The notes beneath the pieces are model-generated. The model was not told the origin of the DNA and did no database searches. It saw only the letters and a program-made list of their open reading frames with translations. DNA of 64,000 bases, from positions 124,001 through 188,000 of the forward strand of contig CAWERR010000002.1 of the NCBI GenBank assembly GCA_963811585.1, written 5' to 3'. Origin of the DNA: JACDHG01 sp963811585. Its GTDB lineage: Bacteria; Actinomycetota; Actinomycetes; Propionibacteriales; Nocardioidaceae. Below, piece after piece: positions 34,899-44,110 of this stretch (its first letter is position 1; every line of letters starts with the position of its first letter). A program made the position numbers and the translations under genes.

Positions 34899-35840
34899 CT
34901 ACGGAGCCAGCAGCTTGAGCCCGACGACGCCGGGGAAGAATGCGAACAACAACGTCACCGGCATGATCAAGAAGACGACCGGCACCATCATCGCGATCTC
35001 TTTGCGCGCACCGGTCTCGATCAGCGCGCGCTTGCCGGCCTCGCGAACGTCGGCGGCTTGCGCGTTCAGTACGTCGACCAGCGGCGTGCCGCGCTCGATC
35101 GCGACCGCGAAGCCCTCGGCGAACCGCGACACGATCGCGAGCCCACTCCGCTGCGCCATCGCGTCAAGGGCCGACGACAGCGGCACGCCTGTCCGCGACT
35201 GCGCGAGTACACCGCCCAACTCGTCGGGCAGCGCGCCTCTGCACGTCGACACGACGCGGTCGAGTGCAGCCGCGGGGCTCTCGCCAGCCGCCACAGCCAG
35301 GGCGAGCAGATCGGCGACGACGGGGAACTCCTCCATCACCTGTTGCTCACGTTTCTTCACCGCGCTCGTCAAGGCGCTGTCGCGGGCAAGGATCGCCGCG
35401 ATGGCGAGGCCACAACACACGCACAACCACGGCACAGCCCGGCCAGGCTCGCGGGCCGGCCCCAGCAGGCCCAGCGTCATACCGACGGCGAATCCGCCGA
35501 TGCCCCACACGACCTGGGAGAAGCGGAACCCCTCCACGCTCAACGTCGACCCCGCCCGTGGCAACCGGCGCGCGATGGACTCGCGGCCGCCGAGGATGCG
35601 TTCGAGTCTCTCGGCGGCCGCGACGATCATCGGGCGTGCAAGGGCGGCAAGTGCCGACGACGGGCGGTCTGATGCGACCACCGGAGTCCAGGACGGCGAA
35701 GCCGTCGGCACATCGCGGATGTAGGGACTCACCCGACTCTCGAGGCTCGGCCGCCTCGCTGCCAGCAGCCGAGCCAACACCACCACCAGCCCGACGCCGA
35801 ACACCGCGCCCAGCAACCCACCCGTCAGCAAGGCGCTCAT
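34899..35840 (-). CDS. Tad pilus inner-membrane platform protein, TadC-like
   Basis: Protein of 313 residues with the type II secretion F domain (FPVVADLLALAVAAGESPAAAL, FAVAIERGTPLVDVLNAQAADV). Helices lie at the N-terminus, in the middle (VWGIGGFAVGMTLGLLG, WLCVCCGLAIAAIL) and at the C-terminus (VPVVFLIMPVTLLFAFFPG). With TadB it forms the membrane platform that couples the ATPase to pilin assembly. It lies ten bases after tadB. Confidence 0.88.
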   Translation of the reverse strand: MSALLTGGLLGAVFGVGLVVVLARLLAARRPSLESRVSPYIRDVPTASPSWTPVVASDRPSSALAALARPMIVAAAERLERILGGRESIARRLPRAGSTLSVEGFRFSQVVWGIGGFAVGMTLGLLGPAREPGRAVPWLCVCCGLAIAAILARDSALTSAVKKREQQVMEEFPVVADLLALAVAAGESPAAALDRVVSTCRGALPDELGGVLAQSRTGVPLSSALDAMAQRSGLAIVSRFAEGFAVAIERGTPLVDVLNAQAADVREAGKRALIETGARKEIAMMVPVVFLIMPVTLLFAFFPGVVGLKLLAP

Positions 35841-35850
35841 CGCAGGCCTC

Positions 35851-36708
35851 TCATGTGAGCACCCGGCGCTCGTCGGGGAGCCGACCCAGCCGCACCATCA
35901 GCCGGTAGGCGACGAAGCACGTGACTGCGCCAACCATCAACACCACAACTCCTGCGGTCGAGCGGTAGCGGCCGATCACCTCCGGCTGCAGTGACAGCGC
36001 GAGCAGCACGAGCCACGGCGCAGCAGCGGCCAGCCGCGCACCATTGACCACCCACGCCTGTCGCGACTCCAGCTCGGCGCGGGTGCGAGCGTCGTCGCGC
36101 AAGAACCGCGACAGCGTCCGGAGCAACCGCCCCAGATCTCCACCGCCGACCTCGCGGGCAATGCGCAACGACTCACAGACTCGGTCGCCCACCGGATCGG
36201 CGAGGGTGTCCTTGAGCCGATCGAGACAGTCGCCGAACCGGCCTGATGCCACGTAGTCGCGACCGAACGCGGCAAACGCTGGGCGCAGCGGTGTCGGTCC
36301 GCGTTCGCCGAGCTGGCTGACCGCCTCTGGCAGCGAGAGTCCTGCGCGGACAGCTGACGCCAGGTTGTCGACCGCCTCGGGCCAGACCTCCGCCAGTTCC
36401 CGCCGCCGACGACGTACGCGTCCCCGCACGAGGCCGACGGGTGCGTATGCCGCCATGAGTCCAAACGCAACAGCGACCGGCGGCGTCCGGGAGACGAGGC
36501 CAACCACGATGCCGGCGACTGCACCGCTGATGACGCACAACGAGATGAATCCGAACGGCGTCACCGTGACGATGCCCGCGGACTTGAGCAGTTGCTCGAG
36601 CTTGGGCCGCAACACCGGCGAAAGCTCGCGCTGGCTGCCATCGCCGGTGAGCGCCACGAACACCAGAAGCAGGCCGAGCCCTGCCGTCAGGCCGACCAAC
36701 GCCCCCAT
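35851..36708 (-). CDS. Tad pilus inner-membrane platform protein, TadB-like
   Basis: Protein of 285 residues from the ATG at 36708 (MGALVGLTAGLGLLLVFVAL). It has a type II secretion F domain (WPEAVDNLASAVRAGLSLPEAV, CESLRIAREVGGGDLGRLLRTL) and helices at both ends. It pairs with TadC. The start is one base after the tadA stop; a longer frame reaching 36834 would overlap tadA and is rejected. Confidence 0.88.
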   Translation of the reverse strand: MGALVGLTAGLGLLLVFVALTGDGSQRELSPVLRPKLEQLLKSAGIVTVTPFGFISLCVISGAVAGIVVGLVSRTPPVAVAFGLMAAYAPVGLVRGRVRRRRRELAEVWPEAVDNLASAVRAGLSLPEAVSQLGERGPTPLRPAFAAFGRDYVASGRFGDCLDRLKDTLADPVGDRVCESLRIAREVGGGDLGRLLRTLSRFLRDDARTRAELESRQAWVVNGARLAAAAPWLVLLALSLQPEVIGRYRSTAGVVVLMVGAVTCFVAYRLMVRLGRLPDERRVLT

Positions 36709-36709
36709 G

Positions 36710-37996
36710 TCAACCGACCGCCTGCGTCGCACGTATGTCGTCGCTCCGCAAGAGCTGGTGGATGTCGATGCCAGACGCTGCGAACCGCTCCGGCCGCGAC
36801 GGCATCCCCTGTGCTCGCTGCAGGCGGCCGTCACGGCTGACGAAGATCGCCTCCGTCTCGATCACATCGGCCTCCACCCGGCCGGGCACGGCGACGATCT
36901 CCCTGACTCTGCGCCGGCCGTCTGCTTCGACCGCGAGATGGACGACGATGTCGACGCTGGCGGCAACGGTGGGTACGACGAACCGGGCGGAGATGTTCTC
37001 CCCCGCCAGCAGCGGGAGGGTGCACAGCTTCACCAGCGCCTCGCGGGCGGAGTTTGCATGCACGGTGGCCATGCCGGGCAGACCGCTGTTGAGAGCGAGC
37101 AGCAGGTCGAGGCACTCCTCCGCGCGGACCTCCCCCACCACGATGCGCGACGGCCGCATCCGCAGCGCCTCCTTCACAAGGTGCCTCAGCTTGATCTCAC
37201 CGGTTCCCTCGAGGCCCGCCTGGCGTGTCTGCATCGCGACCCAGTCGGGATGCTCGAACCGCAGCTCGAACACCTCCTCGGCCGACACGATCCGCTCGTG
37301 CCCCGGCACTGCGGACCCGAGGGTGTTGAGCAGCGTGGTCTTGCCCGCCTGCGTGCCGCCTGCCACCACAATGTTGAGGCCTGCGACCACACAGGCGTCG
37401 AGGAATACCGCCGCCTGGGTCGGCAGCGTGCCTAGCTCGACCAGCTCGCGCAGCCGGCTGGCCTTGACGACGAACTTGCGGATGTTGACAGCGCTGAACC
37501 CGCGGGTGATCCCGTCGAGTACGACGTGCAGGCGGTGGCCCGACGGCAACATCGCGTCGACGAATGGGGACGACACGTCGACCCGCCGCCCCGACGTCTT
37601 CAGCATCCGCTCGACCAGATCGCGCACTTGCGCCGTGGTCAGGATCGTGGTGGTCAGCTCGTGCCCGCCGTCGCGGGCGACGAAGACCCGCGCTGGCTCG
37701 TTGATCCAGATCTCCTCGACCGAAGGGTCGTCCAGATACGGCTGCAGCGGGCCGAAGCCGGCGACCCGCGCGACCAACTCGGCCACTACGCGGTCGGGAT
37801 CGTCGACTGGTCGCACGGCTCCGGACAGGCTGCGGTCGTCATGGGCGCGCACCACGGCCTGGGCCAGCCGACGTACGGTCTCGACCTCGGTCAGCGGGTC
37901 GATCCCGCTGCGCCGAACCTGTTCGCGGACGTCGGCGTCAAGCTGCTCGAGGGCAGGGGTTGTCGACGCAGACCTGGCGGCAGCGGTCCGGGTCAT
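36710..37996 (-). CDS. tadA: Tad pilus secretion ATPase (CpaF/TadA)
   Basis: Protein of 428 residues. GFGPLQPYLDDPSVEEIWIN marks the N-terminal domain of CpaF/TadA ATPases. Walker A is VAGGTQAGKTTLLN; the Asp box (EEVFEL), Walker B (RIVVGEVRAEE) and a His box (GMATVHANS) follow. It hydrolyses ATP to drive Flp pilus assembly. It heads a tadA-B-C-pilin-E-E-G operon. The ssd/cpaE-like partner usually upstream in actinobacteria is absent; an unrelated SDR is there instead. Its first about 75 bases are duplicated, degenerate, at 33271-33343. Confidence 0.92.
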   Translation of the reverse strand: MTRTAAARSASTTPALEQLDADVREQVRRSGIDPLTEVETVRRLAQAVVRAHDDRSLSGAVRPVDDPDRVVAELVARVAGFGPLQPYLDDPSVEEIWINEPARVFVARDGGHELTTTILTTAQVRDLVERMLKTSGRRVDVSSPFVDAMLPSGHRLHVVLDGITRGFSAVNIRKFVVKASRLRELVELGTLPTQAAVFLDACVVAGLNIVVAGGTQAGKTTLLNTLGSAVPGHERIVSAEEVFELRFEHPDWVAMQTRQAGLEGTGEIKLRHLVKEALRMRPSRIVVGEVRAEECLDLLLALNSGLPGMATVHANSAREALVKLCTLPLLAGENISARFVVPTVAASVDIVVHLAVEADGRRRVREIVAVPGRVEADVIETEAIFVSRDGRLQRAQGMPSRPERFAASGIDIHQLLRSDDIRATQAVG

Positions 37997-38190
37997 GGCA
38001 GTCCCCTGCGTGGGTGCGACGGCTCGATGGGTGCGACAACTCGTCGGAGTTTGCCAAAACCTCAGGACCCGGCGCTACCCCCGTGAACGCATTTGTGGAC
38101 GAGCATGACCACCCACGCAACATTGCAACTCACCCGTCCCGCGAGTTACACCACGCAGCGTGACAATGCTCGGCGGGCGGGCCTTGGCCC

Positions 38191-39114
38191 TCAGCGGTAT
38201 TGGTTGATCACGTCCAGCGGCTGGTCGTCCCATCCGTGTGCGGCGATGAGTCCCCAGCAGTCGGGCCGCGACCCGTCAGTGTCGGTGAGGCCGTACTCGT
38301 CGGCCAGCTGGCGGGCGGTGAGCACCTCGCCTGAGAACCGGCCCGGGTTGGTGTCGGCGGCCAGCGCCGCGACACCACGAGCGACGTACGTCGGCGACTC
38401 GGAGATGGCAAAGCCCGGCACGTCAGTGCAGGCGTCGCGCCAGGTCTCTTCGGTGACGCCGAAGTTCTCCAGCATGCGCTCCGAGCGCAGCCAACCCGGC
38501 GTCACGCCAACGGCAGTAACCGGGCGGTCTTTGAGCTCGACAGCGAAGTTCTTGACCAGGCGGTCGACACTCGCCTTGACGAAGTCGTAGTAGAACCCGA
38601 CGCCGGCCCGTACCTCACCGTTGACGGCGCTGGTGCCGTCGGTCATCTCCACCAGTAAGCCTGGTCCTGTCTCGAGCAACAACGGCATCGCTGCGACGGT
38701 CGTGATCACGTGCGTGTCGATGCCCATCCGCAGCATCTGCAGTCCGCCGGTCAGGTCGTGCTCCCACAGCGGCTTGTCCCACTGCGCGTACCGGTCACCG
38801 CCGAAGATGTCGTTGATCAGCACGTCCAAACGCCCGTGGTCATTGCGGATGCGATTTACGAGGGACCGAACGGCATCGACTTCGAGATGGTCCACACGCA
38901 GCGCCACGCAGTCGCCTCCGGCGGCCCCCATCAGCTCACCTGTCTCCTCGATGGTCTCCGGCCGGTCCATATCTGACGGGCCGGTTACCCGGCTGCTGCG
39001 CCCGGTCGCGTAGACGAACGCGCCTGCTCGCGCTAGCTCCACCGCAAGGGCACGACCCGCACCACGCGTCGCGCCCGCCACGAGGGCCACGCGACCCGAA
39101 AGATCACCGCCCAC
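38191..39114 (-). CDS. SDR family oxidoreductase
   Basis: Protein of 307 residues. It has GATRGAGRALA for NAD(P) binding near residues 14-24, LINDIFGG in place of the usual NNAG, and YYDFVKASVDRL as the YxxxK active site. The long tail beyond the active site (about 100 residues, ending DVINQYR) is typical of a subgroup of uncharacterised bacterial SDRs. Substrate unknown. It overlaps the start of the preceding YjbR-like gene by 11 bases. Confidence 0.82.
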   Translation of the reverse strand: MGGDLSGRVALVAGATRGAGRALAVELARAGAFVYATGRSSRVTGPSDMDRPETIEETGELMGAAGGDCVALRVDHLEVDAVRSLVNRIRNDHGRLDVLINDIFGGDRYAQWDKPLWEHDLTGGLQMLRMGIDTHVITTVAAMPLLLETGPGLLVEMTDGTSAVNGEVRAGVGFYYDFVKASVDRLVKNFAVELKDRPVTAVGVTPGWLRSERMLENFGVTEETWRDACTDVPGFAISESPTYVARGVAALAADTNPGRFSGEVLTARQLADEYGLTDTDGSRPDCWGLIAAHGWDDQPLDVINQYR

Positions 39115-39439
39115 CTTGCCGGCCTCCCGAGCTGAGTACGTCGTCCTCCGTCTGGAGGCGCCACGCCGACGTCACGGCATCCTCAACGGCTCCGTCATCG
39201 CCGGCATCGAGGTCCGCGACGACCATCATGTGCTTGGCGAACCGGGGCGGCACCGAGAAGACATCCGGGTGCTGATGGAGCAGTGCGTCGCGTACGTCGA
39301 AGGGGACCCGTACGACTACGTGTGTCGCGTCCAGCTCCCGCGCGACAAGCCGCCCGCGGCATTGCCACCGGGCTTTCCCATCGACAGACCTGCGCCGGAC
39401 GCCGGCGAGCGAAGTCGCGAGCTCATCGAAGTCGTGCAT
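39104..39439 (-). CDS. MmcQ/YjbR-like protein
   Basis: Protein of 111 residues from the ATG at 39439. The pattern MHDFDELATSLAGVRRR, WQCRGRLVAREL, VVVRVPFDVRDALL, FSVPPRF and VTSAWRL fits the YjbR/MmcQ family, a small single-domain fold with a proposed nucleic-acid-binding surface. The frame is open far upstream, but only this start gives a family-like N-terminus. It overlaps the SDR start, so the two are co-translated. Confidence 0.68.
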   Translation of the reverse strand: MHDFDELATSLAGVRRRSVDGKARWQCRGRLVARELDATHVVVRVPFDVRDALLHQHPDVFSVPPRFAKHMMVVADLDAGDDGAVEDAVTSAWRLQTEDDVLSSGGRQGGR

Positions 39440-39489
39440 GTCCACCGCGGCAGTCTGGCACGCAACGGTGGCATGGCAGACGGCGCGAC

Positions 39490-40053
39490 TCAGTAGCCCT
39501 CGCTCGGCCAGCCGAACTCGCCGACGTACCAGACCGCGGACGTCCAGACGGCGCAGATCACGGTGGCGAAAAGCAGACCACCAGCCACGGGCAGCAGCCA
39601 ACCTGGCGCGGACTTGGCTCGAACGGCGATCACCTTCACCACAACCGCCCCGTAGAGTGCACAGCCGGCGATCGAGTGCACGAGCACACGGGTTGGGGTG
39701 TCCCCGCCGGACTGAAACCCGAGCGCCCAGATGCATGCGTACGCGACGGGAAGGGACAGCAGGATCGCAAGACCGCCGGACACGCGGTGTGCCATGCCGA
39801 GCCAGGAGGGTGCCCGGATACCCAGCTTCCCGTAGAGCCAGAGCGCGCCGACTATCTGCCCGACGGCCAGGACTCCGACGGCCACCGCCAGGTAGACCTT
39901 CATCTCCAGCATCGAGCCGAACCCGAAGGTCGCGATCGGCTCGGAGGTGGGCTCGTGTTGGCTGCCATAGACACCCAGCAACAGCGCGACGACACCTCCC
40001 GCTGCGAAGGCGGTCAGCGGGACGACCATCTTGCTCGAGACGGTGCTGGCCAT
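39490..40053 (-). CDS. DUF6529-like membrane protein
   Basis: Protein of 187 residues from the ATG at 40053. It has five hydrophobic segments. GSMLEMKVYLAVAVGVLAVGQ and ALWLYGKLG, AHRVSGGLAILLSLPVAYAC and the HSIAGCALYGAVVVKVI block resemble a b-type cytochrome-like membrane family (DUF6529). Conserved His residues in AHRVSG and LVHSIAG could hold a haem, which is inference. The longer frame to 40194 has no support. Confidence 0.7.
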   Translation of the reverse strand: MASTVSSKMVVPLTAFAAGGVVALLLGVYGSQHEPTSEPIATFGFGSMLEMKVYLAVAVGVLAVGQIVGALWLYGKLGIRAPSWLGMAHRVSGGLAILLSLPVAYACIWALGFQSGGDTPTRVLVHSIAGCALYGAVVVKVIAVRAKSAPGWLLPVAGGLLFATVICAVWTSAVWYVGEFGWPSEGY

Positions 40054-40150
40054 ACATGCATGATGGCGCTTCTGACCTCGACTTGGAAGCACGACCTCGA
40101 ACCCTGCACCGGTCGTGGCCATCCCCGCTGCACGGGCGGAGACTTGGAGC

Positions 40151-41365
40151 GTGCACACATCCGAACCCCGAGTCGCCACCCTCGTCCTTTGCACTCCGAC
40201 CGGCGAGGTGGTGGGACAGTTACCGCCGTTTCAAGCCACGTTGCCCTGGTGGCAAGACGCGGAGGACCTGGTTCGGTGGGTCCAGGAACATCACGGGATC
40301 GAGGTGACGATCCTCCGACTGTTGAGTGCGACCCTTCCGGCGCCACCGGGCGGAGGCGTGACCTACCTCGCGCAAGTTGACCAAGCGAGGGCGCGCAGCC
40401 TGCCCCTCGTCCCCTGGCACGGTGCTCTGGACCAACACCCGCTGCGGTTGCCCTATGCCGACCCGAGTGGACCCGACCGAGATCTGGCATGGGCTGCCTC
40501 CGCACTGGAAGACCTCGGCCTACGACGCGCCGGCCACCCACAGCAGATACGTACGTGGAACCTCTCCAGCTTGTGGCGGATCCCGGTCGAGGGCGGCAAT
40601 GTCTGGCTGAAGTGCGTGCCCCCGTTCTTCGCCCATGAGGGGGCGATCTTGACGCGGCTGCAACACGCTCCTGTTCCCCCGCTGCTGGCGCAAGGGAGCG
40701 GGAGGATCTTGATGCCGGAGATACCCGGCGAGGATCAATACGAGGCGCGCGGTCAAACCCTGCTGGACTTGGTGACGATCCTCGTTGGCCTGCAGATGGA
40801 GTGGATCGATCGCGAGCAGGAACTGCTCGGCATCGGGCTACCGGACTGGCGAACGGCCGCTCTCACCGAACTGGTCGAGTCCGTCGTACGCCGGACCGCT
40901 GCAGACCTCGTCGACCGCGACCTGCTCGCGCTCAACGATCTGATTGAGGGGATGCCTCAGCGGTTCGCGATGCTGGAGCAATGCGGGATCCCCGACTCCC
41001 TCGTGCATGGTGACTTCGCTCCGGGCAACGCCATCGGTGACGGCGACCGCCTGGTGCTCTTGGACTGGGGAGACTGTGGCGTCGGGCATCCACTTCTCGA
41101 CCAGTCCGCATTCGTCGACCGGATTCCTCAGGAAGTGGTCTCGCATGTGAGGGAGCTTTGGGCAAACCTTTGGCGTGACGCGATCCCCGGTTCTGATCCC
41201 GAACGAGCCGCGGACATCCTCGCGCCACTGGCGGCGGCGCGTCAGGCCGTTATCTACCAGGGCTTCCTCGACAACATCGAACCGTCCGAGCATCCTTACC
41301 ACCGAGGCGACCCCGCTCACTGGCTTACCCGGGCGGCGGAGTTAGCCAGGAGCGTCAACCTTTGA
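40151..41365 (+). CDS. aminoglycoside phosphotransferase-fold protein
   Basis: Protein of about 404 residues from a GTG at 40151, which has GGAG nine bases upstream; a GTG at 40115 is the alternative. The C-terminal half carries the APH/kinase catalytic loop SLVHGDFAPGNAIGDGDR and the metal-binding LLDWGDCGVGHPLLD. The first about 110 residues form a separate domain (RVATLVLCTPTGEVVGQL) not recognised with confidence. It probably phosphorylates a small molecule. Its 3' end overlaps the convergent merR-type gene by 24 bases. Confidence 0.8.
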   Translation: MHTSEPRVATLVLCTPTGEVVGQLPPFQATLPWWQDAEDLVRWVQEHHGIEVTILRLLSATLPAPPGGGVTYLAQVDQARARSLPLVPWHGALDQHPLRLPYADPSGPDRDLAWAASALEDLGLRRAGHPQQIRTWNLSSLWRIPVEGGNVWLKCVPPFFAHEGAILTRLQHAPVPPLLAQGSGRILMPEIPGEDQYEARGQTLLDLVTILVGLQMEWIDREQELLGIGLPDWRTAALTELVESVVRRTAADLVDRDLLALNDLIEGMPQRFAMLEQCGIPDSLVHGDFAPGNAIGDGDRLVLLDWGDCGVGHPLLDQSAFVDRIPQEVVSHVRELWANLWRDAIPGSDPERAADILAPLAAARQAVIYQGFLDNIEPSEHPYHRGDPAHWLTRAAELARSVNL

Positions 41366-42262
41366 GGCCAGTGTCGAGGCCAGCAGTGCAGCAGCGCTGC
41401 CGATCCGGTCCCCCAGCTGGAGGCACTCGGGTGGAGCACGGTGGGACTGCGCTCCACCGACGGCCACGACCAGGTCGGGCTGGTCCGCGCGCAGCCCGGC
41501 GACGACAGACTGGAGCCCGTTGACGTCAGTGGCCTGGGTGACCGCGAGCACGGCACAGACCGCCTGATGGGCCTTCGTCGCCCTCACCCAGTCGGTCACC
41601 GGCAGGTCGGCGCCGACGTACGCCGCATTCAGTCCCAGCCGCCGGGCCGCCGCCGCAAACGCGAGCGCACCAAGCTCATGGCGCGCCTTCGGCGGGAGAC
41701 CGACGATGATGCGCGGACCACTCGCCTGGGATGCCGCCGCGTCGTACGCCGCGGCGAGGCGCCGCTGGACGGCGTACGAGACCAGGTGCTCGCCGGCTAC
41801 GTCGACCCGGCCGGCCTCCCATGCGACACCGAGAGCCACCAGCGACGACATCAGCCAGTCGTCGACGACCGACTCGAACGACGACCGGCTGAAGCGCTCG
41901 TCGAGCACGCGGGTGAGGGCGACCCCGTCGAGGTGGGCGGCGGCGTCGATGAACTCCTCCGTGTCGAGGGCCGCACCCGCGGTGATGGCGCCGTCGGACG
42001 GGCGGGCAGGCAGCGCAACAGGGACCGGCCGGATCTCGCCCGCTTCGGACCGGCGCTTCGCCTCGTCCGCAGCCTGGCGCGGCGACCAGCCATCGAGGAC
42101 CAGCGAGCACATCACCGTGAGCACGTGCACGGCCTCGTCGTCGTAGAGCCGGTAGCCCGCCTCTGTGCGGTGCGGTGTGACGACTCCGTAGCGCCGCTCC
42201 CACGCACGAAGCGTCGAGACCGTCACTCCGACGAGCTCGGCAGCCCGCTTGATCGTGTACAT
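41342..42262 (-). CDS. MerR-type regulator with CarH-like B12-binding domain
   Basis: Protein of 306 residues. Residues 1-70 are a MerR winged helix (YTIKRAAELVGVTVSTLRAWERRYG). The middle helical module contains the W-x9-EH motif (W148, E158, H159) of CarH/LitR proteins. The C-terminal cobalamin-binding Rossmann fold has H195xxG198, VGADLP and VVAVGGAQ. In CarH these bind adenosylcobalamin; light breaks the Co-C bond and releases DNA. It is 12 bases after an SRPBCC gene and close to a divergent lipid-modifying operon of the kind often light-induced. Light sensing is inferred from these motifs. Confidence 0.87.
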   Translation of the reverse strand: MYTIKRAAELVGVTVSTLRAWERRYGVVTPHRTEAGYRLYDDEAVHVLTVMCSLVLDGWSPRQAADEAKRRSEAGEIRPVPVALPARPSDGAITAGAALDTEEFIDAAAHLDGVALTRVLDERFSRSSFESVVDDWLMSSLVALGVAWEAGRVDVAGEHLVSYAVQRRLAAAYDAAASQASGPRIIVGLPPKARHELGALAFAAAARRLGLNAAYVGADLPVTDWVRATKAHQAVCAVLAVTQATDVNGLQSVVAGLRADQPDLVVAVGGAQSHRAPPECLQLGDRIGSAAALLASTLASKVDAPG

Positions 42263-42274
42263 GGTTTGTGGGGT

Positions 42275-42712
42275 CTAGGAGCCCAGTGACGCAAGGGCCC
42301 TCTTCAACCCCGTCTCGGCCCCGTTGCCCAGCCGTCGAAGGGCAGGCGCCAGCAGCGGCGCCACCAGCCGGGCCGCCCCCTTGAAGGCGAAGTCCGCGCG
42401 GTAGGTCAGCTCGGTGCCGCCGCCGGGGACCTCGATGAGCGTCATGGTGTCGTGCGCAACAACCGTGTCGTTCTCGCCGCGCAGCCGGAGGAAGTACGGC
42501 GACGTGGACTCCTCGACGACATAGGTCAGCTCGGTCTCGCGGCCGAGGAACTTCGAGACGTTGTGGTAGCGCGTTCCGACCCCTCCATCGCCGCTCTCGC
42601 GCGTGGTGCGCAGCGTGCCCGGATCCCACTCCTCAGTGCTGGTGAAGTCACTGAGGTAGGCGAAGACCTCGGCCCTCGGCCGGTCGGTGACGACGGTGCG
42701 GACGATTTTCAC
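42275..42712 (-). CDS. SRPBCC-family (START-like) protein
   Basis: Protein of 145 residues. It has a polyketide-cyclase/START-like helix-grip fold: VTDRPRAEVFAYLSDFTSTEEWDPG, GVGTRYHNVSKFLGRE, and a C-terminal helix. Such proteins bind a hydrophobic ligand in a cavity. The GTG at 42712 has GGAG six bases upstream; a TTG at 42724 is the alternative. It precedes the B12-type merR gene in one operon and is divergent from the FAD oxidoreductase operon, suggesting a role with the same lipid or pigment. Confidence 0.82.
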   Translation of the reverse strand: MKIVRTVVTDRPRAEVFAYLSDFTSTEEWDPGTLRTTRESGDGGVGTRYHNVSKFLGRETELTYVVEESTSPYFLRLRGENDTVVAHDTMTLIEVPGGGTELTYRADFAFKGAARLVAPLLAPALRRLGNGAETGLKRALASLGS

Positions 42713-42728
42713 GATGCTCTCCAAACGT

Positions 42729-42758
42729 TTGACAAACCTTGGTCAAACACTCTAGCAT
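42729..42758 (+). promoter_or_regulatory. promoter for the FAD oxidoreductase operon
   Basis: TTGACA (42729-42734) and TAGCAT (42753-42758) are separated by 18 bases and point at the TTG start at 42839. The -35 overlaps the first of two candidate operator repeats. Confidence 0.6.
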
Positions 42759-42781
42759 CCGTCTCACCAAACCTTAGACAA
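42733..42781. promoter_or_regulatory. two 14-bp direct repeats, candidate MerR/B12 operator
   Basis: CAAACCTTGGTCAA (42733-42746) and CAAACCTTAGACAA (42768-42781) match at 12 of 14 positions and are 35 bp apart, close to three helical turns. They flank the -10 and one overlaps the -35 of the divergent promoter. MerR-type B12 repressors such as CarH bind direct repeats over promoters, so repression of both operons is plausible. Confidence 0.55.
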
Positions 42782-42838
42782 TCCGTTTCCCGCGCAGCGC
42801 CGAATCACAGGGTGTACGCACAAAATCTGGAGGCACCC

Positions 42839-44110
42839 TTGAGCACAGCAGCCCGGCCGACGGCGGCGGTGATCGGCGCCGGCATCTCCGGCCTGACCGC
42901 AGCGCACGTGCTCAACCGGACCCACCACGTGACCGTGTTCGAGGCCGACACCCGCGTCGGCGGCCACGCGCACACGCACAACGTCCCGGCCGCCGACGGC
43001 AGGGCGCTCCGGATCGACAGCGGCTTCATCGTCCACAACGAGCGCACCTACCCCCACCTGCTGCGGCTCTTCCGCGAGCTGGACGTGCCGACGCAGGCCA
43101 CCGAGATGAGCATGAGCATCACCTGCGATGCATGCGGCTTGTCGTACGCCGGCGGGCGCGGGCTGCGTGGCCTCCTCGCCCAACCCTCCCGGCTGGCCGA
43201 CCCGCGGTTCCTGCGGATGCTGGCCGAGGTACGACGCTTCCACCGTGCCGCGCACGCCCTCCTCGACGATGGCGGCGCCACTGACCCGACCTGGGGCGAG
43301 TTCCTCGCCGAGGGCAAGTTCTCCGACTTCTTCGTGCAGCACTTCGCCCTCCCGCTCGTCTCTTGCGTGTGGTCCTCGGGTGACGTCGACTCGGTCGCCT
43401 ACCCCGCGCGTCACCTGTTCCGTTTCCTCGACCACCACGGGATGCTCTCGGTGGCCGGTTCTCCGAGCTGGCGCACCGTGACCGGGGGCTCGGCGACGTA
43501 CGTCGACCGGCTGGTTGCGCGCCTGCCCGACCTGCGTTGCGGAACGGCCGTGACCTCGGTGGTCCGCCACGACGGCGGCGTCGAGTTGCGCGGCGCAGCC
43601 GCCAGCGAGGTCGCGACGTACGACCGGGTCGTCATCGCCACTCATGCCGACCAGGCGCTCGACCTGCTCGCAGATGCGACGCCCGAGGAGAAGCAGGACC
43701 TGGGTGCGATCAAATACTCCGTCAACGAGACCTGGCTCCACCGGGACTCCTCAGTCCTTCCCGAGAGCCGGAACGCGCGCGCGTCATGGAACTACCGGAT
43801 GCGCTGCGACACCCCCACCGACGGTGTCCTGGTCAGCTACTGGATGAACCGGCTGCACGGGCTCGATGACTCCGACGACCATGTGGTCACCCTCAACGCC
43901 GCGGGGCGAGTCGACCCGACCACCGTCACCGCGCGGATGACTTATGCGCACCCGGTCTTCACCCACCAGGCGGTCGGCGCGGCCGGCCGGCTGCGCACCG
44001 CCGGCGGCGCGAGGCTCGCCTTCGCTGGGGCTCACCTCGGCTGGGGCTTCCACGAGGACGGCTGTCGTTCCGGCGTCGAAGCGGCGGAATCCTTCGGGGG
44101 GCGCTGGTGA
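42839..44110 (+). CDS. FAD-dependent amine oxidase-like oxidoreductase
   Basis: Protein of 423 residues. The TTG at 42839 is chosen for GGAGG five bases upstream. The dinucleotide-binding AVIGAGISGLTAAHVL lies near residue 9, FEADTRVGGHAHT follows, and a C-terminal FAGAHLGWGFHEDGCRSG closes the FAD site. The family (NAD(P)-binding, amine-oxidase fold) is regularly found with DUF1365 and cyclopropane synthase genes, where it is linked to fatty-acid modification. It starts the operon and overlaps the DUF1365 gene by GTGA. Confidence 0.88.
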   Translation: MSTAARPTAAVIGAGISGLTAAHVLNRTHHVTVFEADTRVGGHAHTHNVPAADGRALRIDSGFIVHNERTYPHLLRLFRELDVPTQATEMSMSITCDACGLSYAGGRGLRGLLAQPSRLADPRFLRMLAEVRRFHRAAHALLDDGGATDPTWGEFLAEGKFSDFFVQHFALPLVSCVWSSGDVDSVAYPARHLFRFLDHHGMLSVAGSPSWRTVTGGSATYVDRLVARLPDLRCGTAVTSVVRHDGGVELRGAAASEVATYDRVVIATHADQALDLLADATPEEKQDLGAIKYSVNETWLHRDSSVLPESRNARASWNYRMRCDTPTDGVLVSYWMNRLHGLDDSDDHVVTLNAAGRVDPTTVTARMTYAHPVFTHQAVGAAGRLRTAGGARLAFAGAHLGWGFHEDGCRSGVEAAESFGGRW

